Shown here: one piece after another, positions 7,101-14,134 of the stretch
Layout: every line of letters starts with the position of its first letter
Position numbering within the stretch: position 1 is the first letter of the stretch
Virus record (IMG/VR): IMGVR_UViG_3300042376_001191
Coordinates: 1 to 28,835 of that record
DNA: 28,835 nucleotides
Origin: a virus
Strand: one strand, 5' to 3'
Notes under the pieces: generated by a model
The model's input: only the letters and a program-made list of their open reading frames with translations
What the model was told of the DNA's origin: nothing
Database searches by the model: none
Position numbers and translations under genes: made by a program

Positions 7101-7735
7101 ACCCGCACCCCCACCCGCCGCGCACACACCGAGTCAATCCACGCCGACCGCGCCGGGTCATCGTTCACCCGATCCTGCGCCAGCGCTTCCGCCCGCGTCA
7201 TCGGCGGACGATACTCGCCCGTATTCATCGGCGCCTGAACGGCGTGCGTTGCCATCGGGTAACTGTTGCCCAGCATCGTCCGCATGGTTGCGGCTCCCCT
7301 GCGCCCGGCTTCCGTGCGTGCCTTTGTTGCGCACTTTGCGCACATCTTGGCGTAACGGCGCTTTTGCTCGATCTGGCCGCCACAGCCGCACCAGCGGATC
7401 TCCTTACGTTCAGCGCGCGTTGTCTTGCGGCATAGAGCACAGCGGGCGTAACGCATATCGCTCTGTAGCAGCACGGACCCGCACGCACAGCGCTTGTCTG
7501 CCCGGCACGCTTTGCACGTTCCGCGCCGGCGCTCGGTCCATGTGAGCATCATGCGCTGACACTGCGTACATGGCACTGCGGCTTTAGCGCGTAGCGCGTC
7601 TCTTTTGACCGCTTGCCGCGCGTTACCGCATGGCTTGCAGATACTGTTGCGCGGCTGGAATTTATCAGCCAGCGTCGGTATAGGCGTACCACACCGCTTG
7701 CACGGATCGTGCGGCACCCATGGTTTGTTTCTCAT
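7097..7735 (-). CDS. Cys-rich multi-zinc-ribbon protein
   Basis: A 212-aa basic protein with a chain of Cys pairs: CKRC, CKPC, CTQC, CKAC, CACG, CALC, CGCG and CAKC in the first 140 residues, enough for about four zinc ribbons. The last 70 residues lack Cys. Multi-ribbon proteins of this kind often bind nucleic acid, and position before the helicase agrees, but no known family is assigned. The ATG at 7735 follows GGGAGCAA and a UGCCGAC-loop hairpin. Confidence 0.8.
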   Translation of the reverse strand: MRNKPWVPHDPCKRCGTPIPTLADKFQPRNSICKPCGNARQAVKRDALRAKAAVPCTQCQRMMLTWTERRRGTCKACRADKRCACGSVLLQSDMRYARCALCRKTTRAERKEIRWCGCGGQIEQKRRYAKMCAKCATKARTEAGRRGAATMRTMLGNSYPMATHAVQAPMNTGEYRPPMTRAEALAQDRVNDDPARSAWIDSVCARRVGVRV

Positions 7736-7771
7736 TTGCTCCCTTTCGTTCAGGCCGTCGGCATTGGCCTG
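7736..7771 (-). promoter_or_regulatory. UGCCGAC-loop hairpin plus RBS (copy 2)
   Basis: Minus-strand stem CAGGCC/GGCCTG (6 bp, 7771-7751) with loop AATGCCGAC, then GAAAGGGAGCAA before the ATG at 7735. It begins 3 nt after the dcm stop codon. Confidence 0.65.
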
Positions 7772-7774
7772 GTG

Positions 7775-8776
7775 TTAGAATTTCAGCCCCGCGCGTTCAG
7801 CAAGGACTCTAAACGCATACGCACCCTGGAGTACCACCACGCCGTTTCCACCGGCGCGTAGTCGGTCCACCCTGGAGGCAGCGACATCAGCCAGTCCACG
7901 AAGTTCGGATTCAACCGCCGGCGCGAGGTCGGGGAAGTCGGCAAGGATTCGCTGCCATGCGGCGGCGTCTCCGGGGCCGGGTGGAAATAATCCGATGTCC
8001 GCGCCTGCTGATCCAACCCCATCTCGTTCTTCCGGTCCCCGCCCCGACATCGGAAGCTGTCCGTAGCTGGCGTCTGCCACCACGCCGCCTGCTCGTTCAG
8101 GTCGATGGTCCAGCCCTGCTCCAACTTCCGCTGCGTCCGTGGTGAGTCCGGCGTTGACGGGTTGTGGTCGTCCCGGCAATTCGGCGTAGCCCACTGCCGC
8201 GTCGCTCCCGTCAGCGAATCCACCGCCCCTGGATGGTTCCCGCAACTCTCCGAGTCCTCGCTTCTGGGCGTGGGCCAGGATGAACGCCCGGTCCCGTCGA
8301 TGCGGGGCGCCAACATCGGACGCTCGAATAGTTCCCCATTCCGCATCGAACCCGAGCGTGGCAAGTTCTCCGAGTACGGTTCCTCCTGTTGGAAAAGCGA
8401 GAACTGGCGGGACGTTTTCAATAAAGACCCATCGGGGCTGAACTTCGCGAATGATTCGCACGTACTCGAAATACAGTCCGCTGGCGGCTCCGTCGAGCCC
8501 GACTTGTCTCCCGGCCACACTGAGGTCGGTGCATGGGAAGCCGCCAATGATTCCGTCCACTCGGCCATGCAACGGGCGGCCGTCGAAGGTTCCAATGTCG
8601 GACCAGATAGGAGCCTTACACAAGCTGCCGTCTTCCATACGCGCCGCCAGGATTGCTGCCGCTGGAGCTTCCCTCTCCACGAAACAGATAGTGCGAGCGA
8701 CTGGAACTGCGCATCGCACGGCAGCGTCGAGCATTCCAGCCCCGCTGAATAAACTGATGATGGTATGTGTAGCCAC
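7775..8776 (-). CDS. dcm: C5-cytosine DNA methyltransferase (Dcm type)
   Basis: A 333-aa protein with C5-methyltransferase motifs in order: FSGAGMLD (I, residues 10-17), GGFPCTDLS (IV, catalytic Cys near 82), ENVPP (VI, 120-124), RRDRAF (VIII, 160-165) and, near the C-terminus, RVDRLRAGGNGVV (IX/X). The region between VIII and IX is short and Gly-rich, so the target-recognition part is unusual. The start is a GTG inside GTGTGG, 10 nt after GGGAG. The gene lies fully over a second reading frame. Likely role: anti-restriction methylation. Confidence 0.85.
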   Translation of the reverse strand: MATHTIISLFSGAGMLDAAVRCAVPVARTICFVEREAPAAAILAARMEDGSLCKAPIWSDIGTFDGRPLHGRVDGIIGGFPCTDLSVAGRQVGLDGAASGLYFEYVRIIREVQPRWVFIENVPPVLAFPTGGTVLGELATLGFDAEWGTIRASDVGAPHRRDRAFILAHAQKRGLGELREPSRGGGFADGSDAAVGYAELPGRPQPVNAGLTTDAAEVGAGLDHRPERAGGVVADASYGQLPMSGRGPEERDGVGSAGADIGLFPPGPGDAAAWQRILADFPDLAPAVESELRGLADVAASRVDRLRAGGNGVVVLQGAYAFRVLAERAGLKF

Positions 8777-8778
8777 AC
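7783..8778 (-). CDS. second reading frame inside dcm (WPTP/LNPxFVxWLM protein)
   Basis: A 331-aa frame, open over almost the whole dcm gene. It starts at a GTG 2 bp upstream of the dcm GTG in the same GTGTGG, 8 nt after GGGAG. It carries features I recognise from phage methylase-associated proteins: SLLKTSRQFSLF, LPRSGSMRNGELFE, WPTPRSED, WATPNCRDD, WQTPATD and near the end RRLNPNFVDWLMSLPPGWTD. Chance would not be expected to give that ordered set. It may be a separate protein or the remains of a methylase C-terminal domain in another frame. Both frames look intact. Confidence 0.6.
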   Translation of the reverse strand: MWLHIPSSVYSAGLECSTLPCDAQFQSLALSVSWRGKLQRQQSWRRVWKTAACVRLLSGPTLEPSTAARCMAEWTESLAASHAPTSVWPGDKSGSTEPPADCISSTCESFAKFSPDGSLLKTSRQFSLFQQEEPYSENLPRSGSMRNGELFERPMLAPRIDGTGRSSWPTPRSEDSESCGNHPGAVDSLTGATRQWATPNCRDDHNPSTPDSPRTQRKLEQGWTIDLNEQAAWWQTPATDSFRCRGGDRKNEMGLDQQARTSDYFHPAPETPPHGSESLPTSPTSRRRLNPNFVDWLMSLPPGWTDYAPVETAWWYSRVRMRLESLLNARG

Positions 8779-8818
8779 CGTTCTTGCTCCCTCTCGTCCC
8801 CGTGTCGGCAAACCAGGG
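8779..8818 (-). promoter_or_regulatory. UGCCGAC-loop hairpin plus RBS (copy 3)
   Basis: Minus-strand stem CCCTG/CGGGG (one G-U pair; 8818-8798) with loop GTTTGCCGACA, followed by GAGAGGGAGCAAG before the overlapping GTG starts of dcm and its inner frame. It begins directly after the stop at 8819. This is the most divergent of the five copies. Confidence 0.55.
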
Positions 8819-8992
8819 TTACTGCTCTTTTATTTCCGCTTCGTGCTCGATGTTGTACCGCTCGATGGCGTCGTATGTAGCACCTTCCACCGCCCAGCGC
8901 TTGCGCTGCGCACGCGGCGTCGTCGGGTACTCGTCGGCGTAGACGCGCTCCAGTTCGGCGATGCGGGCGGGGGCCGGCGGTTGGCGGGTCAT
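8819..8992 (-). CDS. small hypothetical protein
   Basis: A 57-aa protein starting MTRQPPAPARIAELERV; a Pro-rich N-terminus, then helix. The segment TTPRAQRKRWAVEGATYDAIERY could bind nucleic acid, but no family is recognised. The ATG at 8992 forms ATGA with the upstream stop. It is the last gene before the hairpin that precedes dcm. Confidence 0.65.
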   Translation of the reverse strand: MTRQPPAPARIAELERVYADEYPTTPRAQRKRWAVEGATYDAIERYNIEHEAEIKEQ

Positions 8993-9324
8993 GCCCCCAC
9001 CTCCACAACCCAGCCCCAGCGCCCGCCGCGCTGCTCGACGGTGATGGCGGAGATCATAAACACGCCCTCGACCACTTCGCCACCGGACAGCTTCACCAAA
9101 TCGCCGGGCTGGCCGTAGGGACAGCGCCGGGTAATCCGGTACATGCAGCTTGGAGTAAGCGGAATGATGTCTCCCTTGTCCTCCCAAACCAAATACTCCG
9201 GGTGGATGATCGAGCCGTCGCCACGGATTCCGACGCGCGGCTGCTTCCGCATCGCCCGCCAGATCCGCCGCTCGCCGTTGGTGTAGGCGGCGGATTCGGC
9301 GCGAGTTAGTCGGAGGGTATTCAT
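8989..9324 (-). CDS. ASCH-like phage protein
   Basis: A 111-aa protein. RRIWRAMRKQPR near the N-terminus and CPYGQPGDLVKL in the middle are the hallmarks of small phage proteins related to the ASCH/PUA fold, proposed to bind RNA or modified bases. It adjoins a second ASCH-superfamily gene by an ATGA-type overlap. No enzymatic residue set is evident. Confidence 0.65.
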   Translation of the reverse strand: MNTLRLTRAESAAYTNGERRIWRAMRKQPRVGIRGDGSIIHPEYLVWEDKGDIIPLTPSCMYRITRRCPYGQPGDLVKLSGGEVVEGVFMISAITVEQRGGRWGWVVEVGA

Positions 9325-9563
9325 ACCTCCCCCAGCCCCATCACCACGTACCCCGGTTCAATGCCAAACTTGCCACCAGACAGAACGTAGGTTACGGCCA
9401 ACTCCATGAACTCCGCGCCGTAGAAGTCGGCATCTACCGATCGGTACAGGTGAAGGATGTCGCCAACCTTGAAATCTCGGTCGTTCGTGCGAACCTCGAA
9501 TGGCTTCGCCCCGCTGTTTACCGCATCCCAGTATTCTGGTAGGGTTTTCAGTTCGTGAATCAC
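9321..9563 (-). CDS. DUF3850 / ASCH-domain protein
   Basis: An 80-aa protein. IHELKTLPEYWDAVNSGAKP, FEVRTNDRDFKVGDILHL and the end GYVVMGL match the DUF3850 branch of the ASCH superfamily (a PUA-like fold thought to bind RNA). I prefer the GTG at 9563, which makes a GTGA overlap and sits 8 nt after GGAG; an earlier GTG at 9572 would add three residues. Confidence 0.8.
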   Translation of the reverse strand: MIHELKTLPEYWDAVNSGAKPFEVRTNDRDFKVGDILHLYRSVDADFYGAEFMELAVTYVLSGGKFGIEPGYVVMGLGEV

Positions 9564-9682
9564 AGTTTCCACTCCTCTCCTTTACGCACAATTGACAGCC
9601 CCGCAAACCACCGCTGCTTGTACCACAGGCCCCAGCAGCGCCATGGGCCTACCTGCGAGTTCCAAAACCACATGGTCTTCAT
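9560..9682 (-). CDS. Trp-rich 40-aa protein
   Basis: A 40-aa protein with eight Trp residues (MWFWNSQVGPWRCWGLWYK...RWF...EEWKL). It is bounded by ATGA at its start and GTGA at its end and keeps the coupling of the operon intact, which is the main reason to call it. No function is known. Confidence 0.55.
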   Translation of the reverse strand: MKTMWFWNSQVGPWRCWGLWYKQRWFAGLSIVRKGEEWKL

Positions 9683-10020
9683 GCTGGCCCTCCGGTGGCG
9701 CGGTATAGTGCTTGGGCGAGGGCGGATGGACCGTCCGCGCTGCCAAACTTCGCAAACGAGGAAAAGCAAACCGCGTGTTCTTGGAACAATATGCCGCCGT
9801 CGTTTTGCTCTGACCTAAAGCTGTAATACCGCCCTTCGCCTTTCTTCCGCCACGCCTCAGCCGCGCGGATGCAGGCGGCTGGGTCGGTGTTGTAGGTGGC
9901 GACGGGCTTCCACGGCCCGTTAAAACGGATCTCGTGCGGCTCCGCGGCAAACTCGGTCGATACCTCCAGTCCCTCGCAATGCTCGGCAATCCATACGTCG
10001 TGCGCTCTTGTCCAATTCAT
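9679..10020 (-). CDS. phage ABA-sandwich domain protein
   Basis: A 113-aa protein. It opens MNWTRAHDVWIAEHC and continues with WKPVATYNTDPAACIRAAEA and YYSFRSEQ, the typical layout of the phage ABA-sandwich family (DUF2591-like), whose function is unknown. The ATG at 10020 overlaps the upstream stop (ATGA) and AAGAGAGG lies just before it. Confidence 0.7.
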   Translation of the reverse strand: MNWTRAHDVWIAEHCEGLEVSTEFAAEPHEIRFNGPWKPVATYNTDPAACIRAAEAWRKKGEGRYYSFRSEQNDGGILFQEHAVCFSSFAKFGSADGPSALAQALYRATGGPA

Positions 10021-10196
10021 GCAATCCTCTCTTTCCTGCGAACCACAGCCCATGCCTGATTCATGCGCCGCTCTTTTTTCCAGTACACTCGCTGCCGTTC
10101 TCCGCTTGGCAGTGAATAGTAACGCTGGAGAGTTGCTTTCGCCTGCTCCCGCGCAATCGCCAGCCGCTTGCGGGCCATGCGGACGCGGCGGATCAT
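10017..10196 (-). CDS. small, highly basic protein
   Basis: A 59-aa protein with about a third Arg+Lys, starting MIRRVRMARKRLAIAREQAK; likely one or two long helices. It is joined at both ends by ATGA overlaps, which fixes start and stop. The charge suggests nucleic-acid contact; this is inference only. Confidence 0.65.
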   Translation of the reverse strand: MIRRVRMARKRLAIAREQAKATLQRYYSLPSGERQRVYWKKERRMNQAWAVVRRKERIA

Positions 10197-10384
10197 TCCG
10201 CACCGCCTAGGTACTCGGCGTTCGCGGCCCAGCGGCGGAACCTATCCGCGTACACCGAGCTGTCCGTGTTGAAAAACACAATTCGCTCATCTTCTATTTT
10301 CGTCACGTACCGCTCTACGCCTTTTTTGTTTGTCCAACGATCCCCAGCCATCGGCTTCGCCAGCGCCTCAGCCTTTGTTCGCAT
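10193..10384 (-). CDS. small hypothetical protein
   Basis: A 63-aa protein with the pattern GDRWTNKKGVERYVTKIE followed by FNTDSSVYADRFRRW, a short beta-barrel-like pattern seen in small phage proteins of unknown role. The ATG at 10384 lies inside the end of the upstream gene. Confidence 0.65.
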   Translation of the reverse strand: MRTKAEALAKPMAGDRWTNKKGVERYVTKIEDERIVFFNTDSSVYADRFRRWAANAEYLGGAE

Positions 10385-10658
10385 CAGTCACCTCCTGCGC
10401 GGCTTCGACAGCGGCGATGGCGGTGTCGCCGCTACCAGTAGATCGGCCACCTGGCCGAAAATACCACTTAGCCCCTTGCGGCCAGTTCCGGCGTTCAATC
10501 ATCGGGTTGATACTCCGCTCCACCTTCGCCCAAGCCGCAGCGCAGCGGGCTAGGTCGGCGATGTCCTCCGTTTGTAGAAAGTTGTCCAGCCAATACTCAG
10601 GCGACTCTATTGCTTCCTTGCACTTCTGCGCCAACTCCTCCAGCCGTTTAGCGTCCAT
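10368..10658 (-). CDS. hypothetical protein
   Basis: A 96-aa protein of unknown function; two helices (MDAKRLEELAQKCKEAIES and ADLARCAAAWAKVE) followed by a Gly/Ser-rich bend (RPGGRSTGSGD) and a last helix. It overlaps both neighbours by 11-17 bp. Confidence 0.65.
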   Translation of the reverse strand: MDAKRLEELAQKCKEAIESPEYWLDNFLQTEDIADLARCAAAWAKVERSINPMIERRNWPQGAKWYFRPGGRSTGSGDTAIAAVEAAQEVTDANKG

Positions 10659-11271
10659 CGGTGGCCTCCAGTCGGTCGGCTTCGGCTTCTAGTGCGTCAC
10701 CGGCAGCAGGCCCGAATAACGCAACGAACGCTGTTATTTCCTCCCGCAACGCCTCCGCCTTAATCCGTCCCAGCGACTGCGCCGGGGTGCGGGCGAGGGC
10801 GGCTTTAGACCTCTCTGTCACGCAATGCGGGCACATGCAGCGCTTGACGTGTGGGGCTTGGCATGGTCCATAAGCACGCGCCCAACTCAGCTCGTCACTC
10901 AGCGCCCCGCAAAGGTCTTCGGCGTGGGCCCTGGCCTCGTCTCGCTCCCGCTCCATCGCGTTCCGACTGATGACCGCTTGGTTTCGGTAGTCAATGTACT
11001 CCACGCATTCCCGCTCGGCGACTTCGGCTCTGGCGGTGGCAGAGTCACGCAGCTTCAACGCTTCGCTCCATCCGTCCTGCGACTGCTTCGCGTTCAACAG
11101 CGCCGCCTTGGATTGTCCCCGCAGCCGCTCCACCTCGGCGCGGAGTTGGTCGCGCTCGGCTTCATGCTCACGCCAATACTGACCCAACTGCCGCTCAACG
11201 GCCTCCGATTGTTCCAGGAATTGGTGGATCATTTGCAGATCACCGGCGAGTTCTTTGAGTGTTTCACGCAT
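10648..11271 (-). CDS. long coiled-coil protein with a Cys knuckle
   Basis: A 207-aa protein. Residues 1-115 are an almost unbroken helix rich in Glu, Arg, Gln and Ala, so a long coiled coil is expected. A short metal-binding-like knuckle follows (HVKRCMCPHC near residue 143), then more helix. It could be a scaffold or DNA-associated accessory protein; no family is recognised. Confidence 0.7.
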   Translation of the reverse strand: MRETLKELAGDLQMIHQFLEQSEAVERQLGQYWREHEAERDQLRAEVERLRGQSKAALLNAKQSQDGWSEALKLRDSATARAEVAERECVEYIDYRNQAVISRNAMERERDEARAHAEDLCGALSDELSWARAYGPCQAPHVKRCMCPHCVTERSKAALARTPAQSLGRIKAEALREEITAFVALFGPAAGDALEAEADRLEATDGR

Positions 11272-11833
11272 TGTGTGCCTCTTTCCATTTGGCGATTGCG
11301 GCGAAAGCGGCGGCCATCATTTCCCTCTCATCTGAAGTAAAATGCTCCCACTTCCCACACCGCAGCGCCCGCTCCGCCGCCGCGATCACCTCCGCCGCCG
11401 TGATCTCCTCATGCTTCGACACCACCACCCCGGCGCAGGCTTCCCGCAGTCCGGCGATGGTTTCGGAGAGCGTGAGGGTACCCGTGCCGGTTGCAGCTGA
11501 CGGCCCGCGCTTCACCCCACGCCGCAAGTCCTCAGCCCGGTTGCGGCAGATACGCCGGATGTCATCGCGGGCGTCGTCTGGTCCGATGTACTGCTGGATA
11601 TGAGCGGCCAGCATGTCCAGCTCGTCCGCCACAGCAAGGTCCGCCGCCGTGGGCACGCTGGCCTCGCGGGCTTCGGCTTCGGCGAGAAGGGTTTTCAGTT
11701 CCTCCGCGCGCTCACACAAGGCCATGCGAGTGATGTGCGGCTCGCCACGAAATACCACGTCGCATTCCCCTTCTAGGCGGCGAACCTCTTCGCGGGCACC
11801 TCTCAACCACTCCGCGCTACGCTCCTGCGACAT
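11264..11833 (-). CDS. hypothetical helical protein
   Basis: A 189-aa, mostly helical acidic protein of unknown function (MSQERSAEWLRGAREEVRRL at the N-terminus). The layout, coiled-coil start and central segment RDDIRRICRNRAEDLRRG, resembles accessory phage proteins but gives no activity. It overlaps the next gene by 8 bp. Confidence 0.7.
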   Translation of the reverse strand: MSQERSAEWLRGAREEVRRLEGECDVVFRGEPHITRMALCERAEELKTLLAEAEAREASVPTAADLAVADELDMLAAHIQQYIGPDDARDDIRRICRNRAEDLRRGVKRGPSAATGTGTLTLSETIAGLREACAGVVVSKHEEITAAEVIAAAERALRCGKWEHFTSDEREMMAAAFAAIAKWKEAHNA

Positions 11834-12023
11834 ACAGCACCTCGTCGCTCTCCGATGTCTCGATCCACCACGAGAGAGACATGTCCATTCCTAGACCAGT
11901 GCCGACAATGAAACTGACGATATCCCCGTCGCGATTTGTCACTCGGATAATCGACTCGCCAAACATGCTCTTTTCTTTCGTTACATCCCCCGGCCTCGGG
12001 TCGTTCCTCGGGTCACGCTCCAC
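11817..12023 (-). CDS. RDPRxDPRPGD protein, paralog 2
   Basis: A 68-aa protein starting MERDPRNDPRPGDV and ending ESDEVLYVAGA. It is clearly related to the gene at 14314-14526, which shares the N-terminal RDPRxDPRPGDVT and the C-terminal SDEVL/TDEVLHV. Between them lie beta strands. It looks like a small barrel-like phage protein of unknown role. The start lies inside the end of the upstream gene. Confidence 0.7.
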   Translation of the reverse strand: MERDPRNDPRPGDVTKEKSMFGESIIRVTNRDGDIVSFIVGTGLGMDMSLSWWIETSESDEVLYVAGA

Positions 12024-12195
12024 GCTTCACCTCCGCTTCCAAATACTCCCGCATCTTCGCTTCCCGCGTTATCGCCGCGTCCCGATTCGCCGCCGCCCAG
12101 GCCGCGATGTAGTTCCACGCCTGCGCCCGCGTTGGCTTCCAGCGCAGGTAGGCGCCGCCGCCCAGCAAAAACAGTCCGATCGTTGCTATTTCCAT
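12013..12195 (-). CDS. small single-pass membrane protein
   Basis: A 60-aa protein. Residues 3-18 are hydrophobic (IATIGLFLLGGGAYL) and could cross the inner membrane; the rest is a charged helix. The ATG at 12195 has GGAGAGGG just upstream. Function is unknown. Confidence 0.65.
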   Translation of the reverse strand: MEIATIGLFLLGGGAYLRWKPTRAQAWNYIAAWAAANRDAAITREAKMREYLEAEVKRGA

Positions 12196-12204
12196 GTCCC
12201 TCTC

Positions 12205-12423
12205 CTATTCCGCCGCCGGCCGCGTCGTCTTGCGGCCAAACTCGTATTTGGCCATCTCTGCCAACGGGCAGATGTAGCGTTGCAACTGCCAGTCTTCCGT
12301 CGGCGCTTGCGCCGCCCATGCTGCAGGTAGCGGCCCGCGGATCTTCCGCCATCGCCACGCGGCCATATACGCGCGTCGGTGGCACCGTTGGCACTCTCCG
12401 CAATGGCATGTTTCGCGTGGCAT
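12205..12423 (-). CDS. small zinc-finger-like phage protein
   Basis: A 72-aa protein. The N-terminus CHCGECQRCHRRAYMAAWR has four Cys in ten residues plus basic and aromatic residues, a zinc-knuckle type widespread in phages. The ATG at 12423 follows AAAGGAGAG. A 7-bp hairpin lies just upstream (12442-12466). Confidence 0.7.
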   Translation of the reverse strand: MPRETCHCGECQRCHRRAYMAAWRWRKIRGPLPAAWAAQAPTEDWQLQRYICPLAEMAKYEFGRKTTRPAAE

Positions 12424-12617
12424 AACTCTCCTTTGTTTTCAGCGGGCCAGTGTCTCCCCGGCCCGCCTCAAGAATCCAAATCCAACAGGTTTTCAGTGGT
12501 TCGTGACGGACTACCTCTTTTCCGGGAGCTTTTCGCGCCCGGTCTGCCGTCCCGCGCGGATTTCCGAGATCGTGCGCTGATTTGGAACGGCAGGCCGCGG
12601 GCGGTTGCCCGCGGAGA
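12424..12617 (-). promoter_or_regulatory. gap after ssb with two strong hairpins
   Basis: This 194-bp gap between ssb and the zinc-finger gene holds no gene I can support. It has a perfect 8-bp stem with a 4-nt loop, CCGCGGGC-ggtt-GCCCGCGG, at 12595-12614, 3 nt past the ssb stop, and a 7-bp stem GCGGGCC/GGCCCGC at 12442-12466, 18 nt before the next start. Neither is followed by a T-run on the minus strand, so they are not classical terminators. I see no clear -35/-10 pair. Confidence 0.45.
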
Positions 12618-13046
12618 TCAGAAGGGAACGTCGTCGTCTGAGATACCGCTGTCGATGGGCGGTCGCTGTGCCGTGCGCGGCTGGCTCACCAGCCCGCCTC
12701 CGTCCTGCTTCTCGCCACCGCCGCCCAGCAGAATCACCTCGTCCGCCACCACTTCCGTCGAATACCGCTTTTCCCCGTCCTTGTCATAGCTGCGAGTTTG
12801 CAAACGCCCTTCAACGTAGACCTGCTTCCCCTTGGTGAGATACGGCACAAGGTTTTCAGAGCGCCATAGGGATACGTTCGTCCACTCCGTCTCCTCTTTC
12901 CACTCGTCCGAGCCCTTGTCTTTCCACCGACGGCTGGTCGCCACTGAAAACCGCGCCACATGCACGCCGGACGGCGTGAACTTCCCCTCCGCGTCTTTTC
13001 CCAGGTGCCCGATGAGGGTTACTTTGTTTATGCTTCGTGATGCCAT
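12618..13046 (-). CDS. ssb: single-stranded DNA-binding protein
   Basis: A 142-aa SSB. It opens MASRSINKVTLIGHLGKDAE and continues with VARFSVATSRRWKD, TEWTNVSLW and LTKGKQVYVEGRLQTRSY, the OB-fold of bacterial-type SSB. A short Gly/Pro linker leads to the acidic tip DDDVPF, which recruits partner proteins. It directly follows the RecA/Sak4-like gene (TAA then ATG), a usual pairing in phage recombination modules. Confidence 0.95.
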   Translation of the reverse strand: MASRSINKVTLIGHLGKDAEGKFTPSGVHVARFSVATSRRWKDKGSDEWKEETEWTNVSLWRSENLVPYLTKGKQVYVEGRLQTRSYDKDGEKRYSTEVVADEVILLGGGGEKQDGGGLVSQPRTAQRPPIDSGISDDDVPF

Positions 13047-13934
13047 TTATTGGGCCTTTCCGGCTTTCGCCATGAGCGCCTTATAGCAGGCGGTTGCTTG
13101 TGCTTTTTCTGTGAAGTCCTGCGGCCGCGCCACGCCGAAGTCGTTCAATGTCGCCATCACATCATCGGCAGATAGCTCTTTGGCCGCTTCCGTGAACGCC
13201 GCAATCATCGGCTCATTCGGTGCCCACGCTGGCGGCTCAGGCCGGTCGTCCGGCGCCCCTTGCAGCCACTCGCGCAGCGTTTCCGCCATCTCCACCCCAG
13301 GCCGATTGATAACCGCGCCGCTCAACTTCGGGCAGCGCGACTTGGTGACCGTGAGGGTGTTGTCCTGGTCGATCTCCCCGCACACGTCAAACTCGAACTC
13401 AATGCCGTCGCGCATGACTGGCGCAAGTCCGACCTTGCGCGGTGCCCGCTTGCCGTTCACTTCCTCTATCACCCATTCGGTTTTCGTCCGCATGGAAACG
13501 AGGACGTGAATCTTCGCGGATAGAATCTTGTCCACTAGCGCCTGATGGTATGGCGTGACGTTCTTCCATGCGGCAAATGTATTCCCGCCGCTCGACCGCT
13601 TCGCCGCCGCGTCCACCATGTCCAGTTCGCCGCCCTTGCCCATCCAGTAATGGGATAGCGAATCCACGACGATGACCGCATAGCCGCCCTCCACGGCTGC
13701 GTCAAGGGTTTTGACGAGTTCGCGCGGGTCAAATGTGGACGGCTCCACCACGTCGAACTCAAACAGATCCGCGTACTTGCTGGCGGAGCCGTGTTCCGTG
13801 TCGATCACGGCCACCTTCCCGCCGCCAGCCAGGTTCTTCGCCAATTCAAGCAGGGAATAGGTCTTGCCCCCGCCCGCCGGCCCGCAAATCGCAAACCGTA
13901 GTTTTGCGTTCCTCTTTACTGCTCGCTCAAACAT
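13047..13934 (-). CDS. RecA/Sak4-like ATPase (recombination)
   Basis: A 295-aa P-loop protein. Walker A is GPAGGGKT at residues 18-25, DTEHGSASKYAD follows, and Walker B is AVIVVDSLSHYW near 88. This is the AAA_24/Sak4 type, single-strand annealing or RecA-core proteins of phages that work with SSB. The C-terminal 70 residues look like a separate helical part. The ATG at 13934 has GGAGGA 4 nt upstream; an earlier TTG lies before this ribosome-binding site and is less likely. Confidence 0.85.
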   Translation of the reverse strand: MFERAVKRNAKLRFAICGPAGGGKTYSLLELAKNLAGGGKVAVIDTEHGSASKYADLFEFDVVEPSTFDPRELVKTLDAAVEGGYAVIVVDSLSHYWMGKGGELDMVDAAAKRSSGGNTFAAWKNVTPYHQALVDKILSAKIHVLVSMRTKTEWVIEEVNGKRAPRKVGLAPVMRDGIEFEFDVCGEIDQDNTLTVTKSRCPKLSGAVINRPGVEMAETLREWLQGAPDDRPEPPAWAPNEPMIAAFTEAAKELSADDVMATLNDFGVARPQDFTEKAQATACYKALMAKAGKAQ

Positions 13935-14134
13935 GATTCCTCCGTTGTTGTCTTGCAATCTTCAACCGCCTGCTGGAACGCCGCGTCCAGCTTTTCCACT
14001 AGCGCTAGTAGCCCGGCGTTTCGCGCATCGTGCATCAGTTGGTCAAGCGCCGCCGCCGCTATCATTGCGGTGTTCTCTGGACTGCCAATTGTCGGCACTC
14101 CGAGCTCGCGCCGTTGGTCATTAACCGCGCCCAT
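13916..14134 (-). CDS. small acidic helical protein
   Basis: A 72-aa protein of unknown function, mainly helical (NTAMIAAAALDQLMHDARNA) with an acidic, Thr/Glu-rich C-terminus. It overlaps the start of the RecA/Sak4-like gene by 19 bp and carries that gene's ribosome-binding site inside its coding region. Confidence 0.65.
   Translation of the reverse strand: MGAVNDQRRELGVPTIGSPENTAMIAAAALDQLMHDARNAGLLALVEKLDAAFQQAVEDCKTTTEESCLSEQ

Noticed and set aside
12595-12614. Intrinsic terminator after ssb
   Set aside because: The stem is perfect but no T-run follows on the minus strand, and no T-run follows on the plus strand either.
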